Positions 11,520 through 17,952 of a stretch of 46,185 nucleotides of DNA are shown in pieces. A program made the translations under genes and the position numbers. Source of the stretch: Caldilineaceae bacterium SB0661_bin_32 (GTDB taxonomy: Bacteria > Chloroflexota > Anaerolineae > Caldilineales > Caldilineaceae). The stretch's first letter is position 1. Every line of letters begins with the position of its first letter. The stretch lies in NCBI GenBank assembly GCA_009841235.1, contig VXMH01000003.1, positions 1 to 46,185 of the forward strand, given 5' to 3'. Under the pieces are notes generated by a model. That model searched no databases and was not told the DNA's origin. It worked only from the letters and a program-made list of their open reading frames with translations.

Positions 11520-12320
11520 ATGGGTACCGACTATCTTGCAGGGAAAACAGCGAGCGACGAGCAGATTGACGCCTGGGTGGAGCAGTTTCATCGTGAAGGC
11601 TGCCTCTTCCTGCGCAATATGCTGCCGCCGGACTGGACCGACCAGATGCGCGCCGACCTGGAAGCGGCTCTGCGCGACAACCCAAACGGGCTCAACAACA
11701 AGAGCCATCGCGCCCACCTCGCCCACCGCATGTTCGAGACCAGCGCCGCCAACCTGCGCCTGTTCGACATGGAGCCGATGGTCTCGCTGGCCGAAGCGAT
11801 CATCGGGACGGACTGCCACGTCATCCACAACAACTCGTTCATCTCCCCTCCCGGCGGAGGGCTGGATGGCTGGCACCAGGACGACCGGCCCCACTATATC
11901 GTCAAGGACGGCGACGCCCCGGCCAACGTGCATCTGCCCGTGCTCTTCTTCACCGCCAACTACTACCTGACCGACGTCATCGAAATCGAGCACGGCGGCA
12001 CCGAAACCATTCCAGGATCACATCTCTTCGGCGCCAGCCCGCCGCGCCAGCTCGACGGCACCGAGTGGGAAGAGCGCATCCAGTACAACCTGGGGCCCGC
12101 CGGCAGCGTGGTCCTCTTCAACAACCAGGTCTGGCACCGCGGCGGCCCCAACCGCAGTCAGCGCACCCGCTACATCACCCAGGTCACCTACGCCCGGCGC
12201 ATCGTCGGCCACAAGTATTACCCGTTCATGAACTACACCATGCCCGAGCACGTCTATGCCGGCGCGGATGACCGGCTGCGGCGGCTCCTTGGATTCCTGC
12301 CCCACGGCTCCTATGGATAG
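11520..12320 (+). CDS. Phytanoyl-CoA dioxygenase (PhyH)-family protein
   Basis: A 266-residue Fe(II)/2-oxoglutarate-dependent dioxygenase of the PhyH family. The iron-binding HxD is H119-Q-D121 (WHQDD), the distal histidine is H206 (VWHRGGPNRS), and the 2-oxoglutarate-binding arginine is R215 or R217 (RTRY). The jelly-roll strands between them (ANYYLTDV, IPGSHLF, GSVVLFNNQVWH) are intact. Family members hydroxylate small molecules; the substrate here is unknown, and no fatty-acid genes lie nearby. AGGGGAG precedes the ATG. An SDR follows 81 bp downstream on the same strand and could oxidise the hydroxylated product (inference). Confidence 0.88.
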   Translation: MGTDYLAGKTASDEQIDAWVEQFHREGCLFLRNMLPPDWTDQMRADLEAALRDNPNGLNNKSHRAHLAHRMFETSAANLRLFDMEPMVSLAEAIIGTDCHVIHNNSFISPPGGGLDGWHQDDRPHYIVKDGDAPANVHLPVLFFTANYYLTDVIEIEHGGTETIPGSHLFGASPPRQLDGTEWEERIQYNLGPAGSVVLFNNQVWHRGGPNRSQRTRYITQVTYARRIVGHKYYPFMNYTMPEHVYAGADDRLRRLLGFLPHGSYG

Positions 12321-12401
12321 CAGCCGGCGCATGGGGCAACCCTGGCCCGTCCCCGGCCGCGGCATCTGACATGGTGAGGACGTGAAGGTGAGGATCTGAA
12401 G

Positions 12402-13178
12402 ATGAAGGGAATCGCAGGCAAGCGGGTCTTTGTATCCGCTGCAGCCGCAGGAATCGGACGCGCTATTGCCGAGCGCTTCCTCCAGGCAGGCGCACACGTT
12501 CGCATCTGTGATATCGACGAAGCCGCCCTGGCCCGGCTGGAGGGCAGGCAGGACCGGCTCTCAGGCGTTCGCGCCGACGCGGCTGACCCTGATCAGCTGG
12601 CGTCTGCATTCAAAACTGTGGCCCAGGATCTCGGCGGGCTGGATGTGCTGGTGAACAACGCCGGCATCTCCGGCCCAACCGCTAACGCCGAGTGCATCAC
12701 GCCCGCAGACTGGCAACGCACGATCGACGTGAACCTGAATGGAGCATTCTACTGTTCACGCCTCGCCATTCCCCTGCTCAAAGCAAGCGGCGGCGGCTCC
12801 ATCATTAACATCGGCTCCACAGCGGGCCTCCACGGCTACCCGCTACGCGCCCCGTACGCCGCCTCAAAATGGGCCCTGATCGGCTTCACCAAGACGCTGG
12901 CAATGGAGCTTGGCCCCTTCGGAATCCGCGTCAATGCCGTCTGCCCCGGTTCCGTCCGGGGACCGCGCATCGAAGGCGTCTATGCCGCGAAGGCCGCGGC
13001 GCGCGGCGTCAGTGTTGAGGAGATCCGTGAAGCATTTCGTCAGAAGAGCTCGTTGCGCACGCTGATTGACGCAGACGATATCGCCGAAACCGTCCTGTTC
13101 CTCTGCTCAGACGGCGGCGCCCGCATTGCCGGCCAGGTTCTTGCCGTCGACGGCCACACCGAAACCATGCGCATGTGA
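12402..13178 (+). CDS. Short-chain dehydrogenase/reductase (classical SDR)
   Basis: A 258-residue classical SDR. It has a cofactor loop of unusual form (SAAAAGIGRAIAE instead of TGxxxGIG), DIDEAAL at the end of beta-2 favouring NAD over NADP, the NNAGISGP structural motif, IGSTAG with the catalytic Ser and YAASK with the Tyr/Lys pair, then NAVCPGSV and a C-terminal VDGHTETM. It probably interconverts an alcohol and a ketone. The closest look is to FabG/3-hydroxyacyl or sugar-alcohol dehydrogenases, but the substrate is not determinable. GAGGATCTGAAG precedes the start. It sits between the PhyH-like gene and rex. Confidence 0.87.
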   Translation: MKGIAGKRVFVSAAAAGIGRAIAERFLQAGAHVRICDIDEAALARLEGRQDRLSGVRADAADPDQLASAFKTVAQDLGGLDVLVNNAGISGPTANAECITPADWQRTIDVNLNGAFYCSRLAIPLLKASGGGSIINIGSTAGLHGYPLRAPYAASKWALIGFTKTLAMELGPFGIRVNAVCPGSVRGPRIEGVYAAKAAARGVSVEEIREAFRQKSSLRTLIDADDIAETVLFLCSDGGARIAGQVLAVDGHTETMRM

Positions 13179-13305
13179 TCAAGTCTCACGCCAGCCCCAT
13201 CGCCCTCGCCACCAGGTCTGTCCGTCCAGTTCAAACAACGCCTCAATCACCGTTCCCCAACAAACGCTGAAAACCATATACTGAAAACTCAAAACCGCCG
13301 TTCAA

Positions 13306-13334
13306 TTGCTCTCCAGCCAGGACTGTGCTATCGT
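13306..13334 (+). promoter_or_regulatory. Predicted sigma-70 promoter of rex
   Basis: TTGCTC (13306-13311), a 17-bp spacer and TATCGT (13329-13334), with TGC directly before the -10. The same TGC-TATCGT -10 occurs in the tRNA-Arg promoter at 22320-22325. The predicted transcript would start near 13341, inside the Rex-like dyad. Confidence 0.5.
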
Positions 13335-13352
13335 TAGTGAATTATTTCGCAG
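13333..13352. promoter_or_regulatory. Candidate Rex operator (autoregulatory)
   Basis: GTTAGTGAATTATTTCGCAG is an imperfect dyad (GTGAA ... TTCGC) around an AT-rich centre. Known Rex sites resemble TTGTGAAN4TTCACAA. It begins at the last bases of the -10 and would cover the transcription start, where a repressor would block RNA polymerase. Confidence 0.4.
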
Positions 13353-13480
13353 TCTGACTTGGCCGCCACGGCGTAGACGGCCCAATTGCCACTCGAGTAA
13401 TTGTACCCGCTGGCTTCGACAGAATCCTGCAGGCACTGCCAGTCCGACCTCCCTCAATTCGAGAAAGCGACAGCTTTACG

Positions 13481-14122
13481 GTGAAGGACGAAAGAGCGCA
13501 AGGGAAGGCCCCCATCCCTGACATCGTTATCGGACGACTGCCGGTCTATTTGCGCACCCTGCGCCTTCTCGCCGATGACGGACGAGAGGTGACCTCCAGC
13601 CAGGAACTCGGGGAGCACCTGGGGATCAGCTCTGCCCAGATTCGCAAGGATCTCAGCCACTTCGGTGAATTCGGCAAGCAGGGCACCGGCTATAACATCG
13701 AATTCCTGTGCCGGCAACTTCAGAAGATCCTCAATGTCGACAGGATCTGGCCGGTGATACTGATCGGCGCCGGCTCCCTCGGCACCGCTATCGCCAACTA
13801 CCAGGAGTTTGAGTCAAGCGGCTTTCGCATCGTAGCCGTCCTGGATGAGGACACGCGGAAGATCGGGCGGCGGATCGGCAATGGCCTGCGCATCGCGGAT
13901 TTCGCAGATCTCAAACGGCAGGTCAAAGAGTCAGGCGTGCAGATCGCGGTGATGGCCGTCCCCGCCCACGCCGCCCAGCGCGTCGCCACGCAGCTCATCG
14001 AGGCAGGGCTGAACAGCATTCTATGCTACGCCCCCATCACACTGGCCGTCCCCGCGCACGTACGGGTCGAGTACATCGACCCTGTCGTCCACTTCCAGCA
14101 TATGACCTACTACCTGCGTTGA
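13481..14122 (+). CDS. rex: Redox-sensing transcriptional repressor Rex
   Basis: A 213-residue DNA-binding regulator that senses the NADH/NAD+ ratio and represses fermentation and respiration genes when NADH is low. The N-terminal winged helix contains the family hallmark [21 protein letters not shown] (residues about 51-71); the C-terminal Rossmann domain begins with [13 protein letters not shown] (GxGxxG at 96-101) and ends with the domain-swapped helix around [10 protein letters not shown]. The start is GTG 13481; no strong ribosome site is visible, so an alternative start a few codons away is possible. It stands alone, with its own promoter and a candidate self-regulatory operator. No obvious Rex target gene lies nearby. 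Confidence 0.95.
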   Translation: MKDERAQGKAPIPDIVIGRLPVYLRTLRLLADDGREVTSSQELGEHLGISSAQIRKDLSHFGEFGKQGTGYNIEFLCRQLQKILNVDRIWPVILIGAGSLGTAIANYQEFESSGFRIVAVLDEDTRKIGRRIGNGLRIADFADLKRQVKESGVQIAVMAVPAHAAQRVATQLIEAGLNSILCYAPITLAVPAHVRVEYIDPVVHFQHMTYYLR

Positions 14123-14132
14123 GAATGAGCGA

Positions 14133-14149
14133 GCCCGGCCGCTCCGGGC
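14133..14149. terminator. Hairpin between convergent rex and rsmG
   Basis: GCCCGG (14133-14138) and CCGGGC (14144-14149) flank a 5-base loop just after the rex stop. There is no T-run on either strand, so it may only be a weak or Rho-assisted stop. Confidence 0.3.
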
Positions 14150-14192
14150 CGGCGCTGAACGGCCCAATCCGCAGTTGGACACCTGGCGGCCG

Positions 14193-14924
14193 TCAAAGAG
14201 GCTCTTTGCGAGGCAATCCTTGCTGCCTGGGGTACTGTTTGGGGGTCTTTCGCAGCTTCTTGATCAGCAGAACACGCCGCTCCTCATCCAGCATCGGCAC
14301 ACTCACAGGCGAAAAGCGGACCGTTTCGCCGCCCAGAAGTTCGATGGCATTGCGCGCCTCCATGAACTCCTCGGCCGCGTGCGGACCCTTATAGATGACC
14401 GCCAATCCGCCGTGGCGTACAAACGGCAGCACATACTCGGTCAGCGTATTCAGCCGGGCCACTGCCCTGGCAGCCGCCAGATCGAACTGCCCGCGAAAAC
14501 GACGATTACGGCCCAACTCTTCAGCCCTGCCCTGAACGAGAGTTACATTTTCGAGCGCCAGCGCCTTCACCACTTCGTCGAGAAATCGTATCTTTTTGGC
14601 TGTGCCGTCCACCAGGGTCAGCTTCAGGCTGGGCCACGCAATCTTCAGCGGTACGCCCGGGAATCCTGCGCCCGTGCCGATATCGACGCAGGCCAGCGCC
14701 CGCCTGGGCGGCAAAGCAGCTCCAAGTTCCTCTGCCACCAGCGGCATACCGACCAGGCAGTCCAGAAAATGCTTTTTCTGGACTTCGACACTGTCCGTAA
14801 TCGTGGTCAGATTCATCTTCTGATTCCACTCCCCCAGCAGCGCGGCAAAAACGCGGAACTGTTCGACCTGTTCGCGGGAGAGCGGGATTTCCAAGGCGGT
14901 TGCACCCGAAATCAGAGTCTGCAT
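14193..14924 (-). CDS. rsmG: 16S rRNA (guanine(527)-N7)-methyltransferase RsmG
   Basis: A 243-residue SAM-dependent methyltransferase (GidB family) that methylates G527 of 16S rRNA in the 530 loop. It shows the family patterns LLGEWNQKMNLTTI, HFLDCL, the SAM motif VDIGTGAGFPGVPLKI, LTLVDGTAKKIRFL and DLAAARAVARL, and ends YPRQQGLPRKEPL, all typical. ATG 14924 is chosen because homology begins there; the open frame runs 82 codons further upstream but overlaps the divergent Nudix gene and looks non-coding. Only 28 bp separate its start from the Nudix start, so the two genes must have overlapping promoters. Confidence 0.95.
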   Translation of the reverse strand: MQTLISGATALEIPLSREQVEQFRVFAALLGEWNQKMNLTTITDSVEVQKKHFLDCLVGMPLVAEELGAALPPRRALACVDIGTGAGFPGVPLKIAWPSLKLTLVDGTAKKIRFLDEVVKALALENVTLVQGRAEELGRNRRFRGQFDLAAARAVARLNTLTEYVLPFVRHGGLAVIYKGPHAAEEFMEARNAIELLGGETVRFSPVSVPMLDEERRVLLIKKLRKTPKQYPRQQGLPRKEPL

Positions 14925-14952
14925 GCGTGTATTCCAGCACAGGAGTTGAACT

Positions 14953-15414
14953 GTGAAGACGATCCGATACAAGTCTGCCGGCGGCATCGTGGCGCAAAGA
15001 GACCTCCTCCCCCACCTCCCCGCGGCTGAGACCTTTCTGCTCTTGCTGGACCGCCCCAGTCGCGGCGAAGTGCGCCTGCCCAAAGGGCATATCGACCGCG
15101 GCGAAAGCGCGGAGGAAGCGGCGTTGCGCGAAACCAGAGAAGAAACAGGCTTTGGCGATCTGCGCATCATCGCAGACCTGGGCCACCGTACCGTTGAATT
15201 CGACTACAAGGGCGCGCACTACATCCGGGAAGAACGCTACTTCCTGATGGAACTGCTGTCGCCGCGGCAGATAGCCCGACCCCCCAAAGACGCCAAACAG
15301 TTCCACGTCCTTTGGGAACCTCTTGCTCGCGCCGGCGACAGGCTGACCTTCGAGGCCGAGCGCCTCTTCGTGAAAGACGCCGTGACTGCACTCCGAGAAC
15401 TGCCCGGCTCCTGA
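14953..15414 (+). CDS. Nudix hydrolase
   Basis: A 153-residue Nudix-fold pyrophosphohydrolase. The Nudix box GX5EX7REUXEEXGU is complete (G-HIDRG-E-SAEEAAL-RETREETGF), with the glutamates that bind Mg. Upstream strands read YKSAGGIVAQ and LLLLDRP, and the acidic, aromatic C-terminal half (HYIREERYFLMEL) resembles the diadenosine-polyphosphate/8-oxo-dGTP hydrolase group. It starts at GTG 14953 with AGGAG seven bases upstream. It is divergent from rsmG and convergent with the infA transcript. Substrate not determinable from sequence. Confidence 0.88.
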   Translation: MKTIRYKSAGGIVAQRDLLPHLPAAETFLLLLDRPSRGEVRLPKGHIDRGESAEEAALRETREETGFGDLRIIADLGHRTVEFDYKGAHYIREERYFLMELLSPRQIARPPKDAKQFHVLWEPLARAGDRLTFEAERLFVKDAVTALRELPGS

Positions 15415-15429
15415 ACTTTTCCAGACAAA

Positions 15430-15455
15430 AACCGGGAACGTACTCATCCCCGGTT
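15430..15455 (-). terminator. Intrinsic terminator downstream of infA
   Basis: On the minus strand AACCGGG and CCCGGTT form a 7-bp stem with a 12-base loop, followed directly by TTTTG. It lies about 120 bases past the infA stop and between the convergent Nudix gene and infA. The plus strand has no T-run after the stem. Confidence 0.55.
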
Positions 15456-15574
15456 CGTCTCAACTTAAATGGTTTTCGATTCTGGTCTGGCGGCGGCTAC
15501 GCCCCTGCACTCAGGCGTGCCAGCCGCGCGCCCGTCCGCGTGCCCAGACGGTCCTCCCCGTTGCAGTTATCCCG

Positions 15575-15790
15575 CTACTTGCGCCGATATGTAATGCGTC
15601 CGCGTGTCAAGTCATAGGGACTCATATCGACCCTCACCTTGTCACCGAGAAAGACCCGAATGTAGTTCCTGCGCATCTTGCCCGAAAGATACGCGAGAAC
15701 GACATGTCCGTTCTCCAATTCCACCCGAAACTGGGCGTTCGGCAGGGCTTCGATGACTTTGCCCTCCAGTGTGAGTATTTCCTCAGCCAT
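15575..15790 (-). CDS. infA: Translation initiation factor IF-1
   Basis: A 71-residue OB-fold protein that binds the A site of the 30S subunit during initiation. The sequence is almost canonical: an acidic start ([25 protein letters not shown]), [34 protein letters not shown] and the ending RGRITYRRK. In many bacteria infA sits next to rpmJ/rpsM; here it follows rpsU and rpsA, a lineage-specific arrangement. The spacer to rpsU is 59 bp on the same strand, so co-transcription is likely, ending at the terminator at 15430-15455. Confidence 0.97.
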   Translation of the reverse strand: MAEEILTLEGKVIEALPNAQFRVELENGHVVLAYLSGKMRRNYIRVFLGDKVRVDMSPYDLTRGRITYRRK

Positions 15791-15849
15791 AGCTCTCCAT
15801 CAGTTTACGCGTGGCCGGCAGCCTTGCAGCCTGGTCTTTGAAAACCGTT

Positions 15850-16053
15850 CTAACGGAAAGACCGGGCCGCATTCCGCCGTGCCTTCCGGATTGCCTTTTG
15901 CTTGTTGATGCGTCGCACTTCACTCTTGGACGTAAACCAGCGCTTCTGGCGCACAATTGGCAGGATGCGCGCCTCGGCGACCGACTTCCGAAACCGCCGC
16001 ATCAGACTTTCCTGTGACTCTCCTGGCCTCAACTCAACGCTAATCGAACTCAC
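15850..16053 (-). CDS. rpsU: Ribosomal protein S21
   Basis: A basic protein of 67 residues of the small-subunit S21 family: ISVELRPGESQESLMRRFRKSVAEARILPIVRQKRWF is the conserved core, and the tail is Lys/Arg-rich (INKQKAIRKARRNAARSFR). S21 sits near the anti-Shine-Dalgarno end of 16S rRNA. GTG 16053 is preferred: it gives the usual short N-terminus. A TTG start at 16089 would lie inside the upstream hairpin. The purine run GAAGGGG touches the GTG, so the ribosome site is too close to be ordinary and the exact start is less certain than the gene. It lies downstream of rpsA with its own predicted promoter. Confidence 0.92.
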   Translation of the reverse strand: MSSISVELRPGESQESLMRRFRKSVAEARILPIVRQKRWFTSKSEVRRINKQKAIRKARRNAARSFR

Positions 16054-16088
16054 CCCCTTCAATACGTAAATGCAAATCGGACAAAACA

Positions 16089-16127
16089 AGCCTGCCAGCC
16101 CATTTTTCTTCTGTAGACTGGCAGGCT
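16089..16127 (-). terminator. Hairpin after rpsA / at the 5' end of the rpsU transcript
   Basis: AGCCTGCCAG (16089-16098) pairs perfectly with CTGGCAGGCT (16118-16127), loop 19 bases, followed on the minus strand by TGTTTTGT. It is a good intrinsic terminator for rpsA. Because the rpsU promoter lies just upstream, the same hairpin would also form at the very 5' end of the rpsU-infA mRNA. Confidence 0.6.
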
Positions 16128-16132
16128 GCGCA

Positions 16133-16162
16133 ATTATAAACGACCGTGGGCTGCGACTGCAA
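16133..16162 (-). promoter_or_regulatory. Predicted promoter of rpsU-infA
   Basis: Minus strand TTGCAG (16162-16157), 18-bp spacer, TATAAT (16138-16133). It starts nine bases beyond the rpsA stop, and predicted transcription begins near 16126, at the first bases of the hairpin. Confidence 0.5.
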
Positions 16163-16170
16163 ATGCCACT

Positions 16171-17682
16171 TCAGGTTCTTTCCTCCGACCCATCTGTCGC
16201 GTCATCCTCGGAATTCTCTTCTCCCGAAGTCTCTTCCCCGTCCTCCGATTCCGAATCCTCATCCGTCTCTTCTACAACTGCCTCTGCTTCATCAACGGCC
16301 GCCTCTGCTTCGTCAGCGGCCGCTTCCGCCTCATCGACCGCAGCTTCGGGTTCGTCAGCGGCGACCTCCGCTTCAGCAACGGCAGCCTCTGGCTCCTCGG
16401 CCGTATCGGCCTCAAAGCTCTCTGCCTCCGACTCGAGCAATGCCTGCCCCACAATTTCGTCGGCCTGCCGGCGGCTCAAGCCGATGCGCTGCCGGTCCGG
16501 GTGGATGCGCAAAATCTTCACCGGTATGCGATCACCGCTGCTGACCATCTTGAGCGGCTCAGCAACTGTGATATCTGCCAGCTCACTGATATGGATCAAC
16601 CCTTCGATCCCAGGCTCGAGCTGAGCGAATGCGCCAAAATCGATCACCCGTGTAACCGTGACCAGTATCGTGTCATTTACCCTATAGCGCTCTTCGATGC
16701 TCTCCCAGGGATTCGACAGCAATCGTTTGCGGCTCAGCGCGATACGGCTTCGTTCCGGGTCCAGGCGTAGAATTTCGACCTGAATGCGCTCGCCCACCTT
16801 CAAGACGTCGCGCGGGTGGCTGACCGGAGTCCAGCCGATCTCGCTGACGTGCAGCAGCCCGTCCGCGCCCCCGATATCAACAAACGCGCCAAATGGGCGC
16901 AGGCTGCGCACTTCACCATCTATGACTGCGCCGACCTCCAACTCTTCAAACAGCTGTGCTTTGCGCCCGGCGCGGTACTCGCGTTCCGCCAGGCGGTAGG
17001 AGAGCACAAGGCGGCGGCGCTGCCGTTCCACTTCTATGACCTTGACGGGCAGCTCCTGGCCCACAATCTGTTGCAACCGCTCGTTGCGCTGCTCTTCGTT
17101 CATATTGCGGGGCAGCCCCACGATATGAGAAGCCGGAATGAACCCTCGCAAATGGTCGAAATCGGCCAGCAGACCACCCTTGTTGAAGCCAACTACCTTC
17201 CGGACCGTGATCTCACCGCTTTCAAGCATCTTTTCCGCTACAAGCCAGTCTTTTTTCTGTAATGCGTCTGCAATGCTCAAAACCAACATTCCTTCGCTGG
17301 TTGTAAGCTTGCTCACCACGACCGGGACCGTCTCACCTTCCCGCAGCGTGTCAACATATTCTTCTTCGAGCCGGTTCAGGTCCGATTGGGGTACAATACC
17401 GTCTCGCTTGGCGCCAATGTTGACCAGCAATTCATTCGACCGTACTTCTACAACGATGCCTTCTCGGAGATCGCCTCGTTCCGGCAAACTGAGGTCCTCC
17501 TCTTCCGCGAGGTACTGCTCAAAAAGCATCTCGTCGGTCTGCTGCTCATCGTCGGTCTGCTGCTCATCGTCGGTCTGCTGCTCCTGACCGGCCTCTGGCT
17601 CTTGACCGGCCTGCAGCTCTGGATCGGTTTGCTCAACTTCGGTGTTTTCGGCGTCGTCGCCTAACTTCTCTGACTCTGACAT
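16171..17682 (-). CDS. rpsA: Ribosomal protein S1 homologue with four S1 domains and an acidic tail
   Basis: A 503-residue RNA-binding protein, the bS1 equivalent that helps mRNA reach the 30S subunit. Four S1 (OB-fold) domains lie at about 71-138, 156-230, 248-318 and 335-405; the third and fourth have the best motifs (GEVRSLRPFGAFVDIGGADGLLHVSE is split around residues 256-281; VIDFGAFAQLEPGIEGLIHISEL near 347-368). E. coli S1 has six domains; four is usual in several other phyla. The N-terminus carries three EQQTDD repeats and the last 90 residues are an Ala/Glu/Asp heptad-like tail. ATG 17682 or the adjacent ATG 17685 follow AGGTGGG; the longer frame to 17742 looks non-coding. A strong promoter lies 115-145 bp upstream. 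Confidence 0.92.
   Translation of the reverse strand: MSESEKLGDDAENTEVEQTDPELQAGQEPEAGQEQQTDDEQQTDDEQQTDEMLFEQYLAEEEDLSLPERGDLREGIVVEVRSNELLVNIGAKRDGIVPQSDLNRLEEEYVDTLREGETVPVVVSKLTTSEGMLVLSIADALQKKDWLVAEKMLESGEITVRKVVGFNKGGLLADFDHLRGFIPASHIVGLPRNMNEEQRNERLQQIVGQELPVKVIEVERQRRRLVLSYRLAEREYRAGRKAQLFEELEVGAVIDGEVRSLRPFGAFVDIGGADGLLHVSEIGWTPVSHPRDVLKVGERIQVEILRLDPERSRIALSRKRLLSNPWESIEERYRVNDTILVTVTRVIDFGAFAQLEPGIEGLIHISELADITVAEPLKMVSSGDRIPVKILRIHPDRQRIGLSRRQADEIVGQALLESEAESFEADTAEEPEAAVAEAEVAADEPEAAVDEAEAAADEAEAAVDEAEAVVEETDEDSESEDGEETSGEENSEDDATDGSEERT
16274..16395 (-). repeat. 21-bp-period coding repeat, S1 acidic tail
   Basis: Degenerate 21-bp units encode heptads of the form (A/V)-(A/V)-D-E-(A/P)-E-A, repeated about five times. 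The Ala/Glu rhythm favours a single long helix. Confidence 0.7.
17532..17585 (-). repeat. Three identical 18-bp units in the 5' part of rpsA
   Basis: CGTCGGTCTGCTGCTCAT (plus strand) occurs at 17532, 17550 and 17568 (last base differs in the third copy), encoding EQQTDD repeats. Near-identity at DNA level suggests recent slippage and copy-number variation between strains. Confidence 0.9.
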
Positions 17683-17800
17683 CATCGATCTGCCCACCTG
17701 TGGTTTGCGTAGTAGTTCGCAAGAAGGTTTGGCTGCCGACATGGCAGGCCAAAACCCCAGGCCACTGTGACCGCCCTGCTCTGTCTACCTATATCCCTCC

Positions 17801-17829
17801 ATTATAACAACCTGTTCAGGTGCAGTCAA
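17801..17829 (-). promoter_or_regulatory. Strong sigma-70 promoter of rpsA
   Basis: Minus strand TTGACT (17829-17824), exactly 17 bp, then consensus TATAAT (17806-17801) with TGT before it. Transcription should start near 17795, giving a leader of about 110 bases before the rpsA ATG. Confidence 0.7.
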
Positions 17830-17875
17830 GCACAAAAAATATCGCCAGTTGCTTCTCAGATCTTGAAATATTTAC

Positions 17876-17904
17876 GGGAAGATCCAGGCGCGGAGGACCT
17901 TCCC
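17876..17904 (-). terminator. Terminator-like hairpin after the MoxR-DUF58-DUF4129 operon
   Basis: Minus strand GGGAAGGTCC and GGATCTTCCC form a 10-bp stem (one G-U pair), loop 9 bases, followed by GTAAATATTTC. On the plus strand the same position is an A-C mismatch, so the hairpin fits minus-strand RNA better. It sits between the DUF4129-like gene and the rpsA promoter. Confidence 0.5.
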
Positions 17905-17952
17905 GAACATCATCTGACACCGATTCGAGCAATGCGATGATATCCAATATCG

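Larger units (their letters stand above)
13179..13480. other. 302-bp intergenic region upstream of rex
   Basis: No gene is seen. The left part holds AT-rich direct-repeat-like text (CTGAAAACCATATACTGAAAACTC, in two pieces around 13267-13290); the right part holds the predicted rex promoter and operator listed separately. Confidence 0.5.

Noticed and set aside
14194..14208. Palindrome CAAAGAG-G-CTCTTTG
   Set aside because: It lies in the coding end of rsmG with a loop too short to form a usable hairpin.
16054..16089. Upstream TTG start for rpsU
   Set aside because: It would begin inside the terminator hairpin and add a Cys-rich tail absent from the family.
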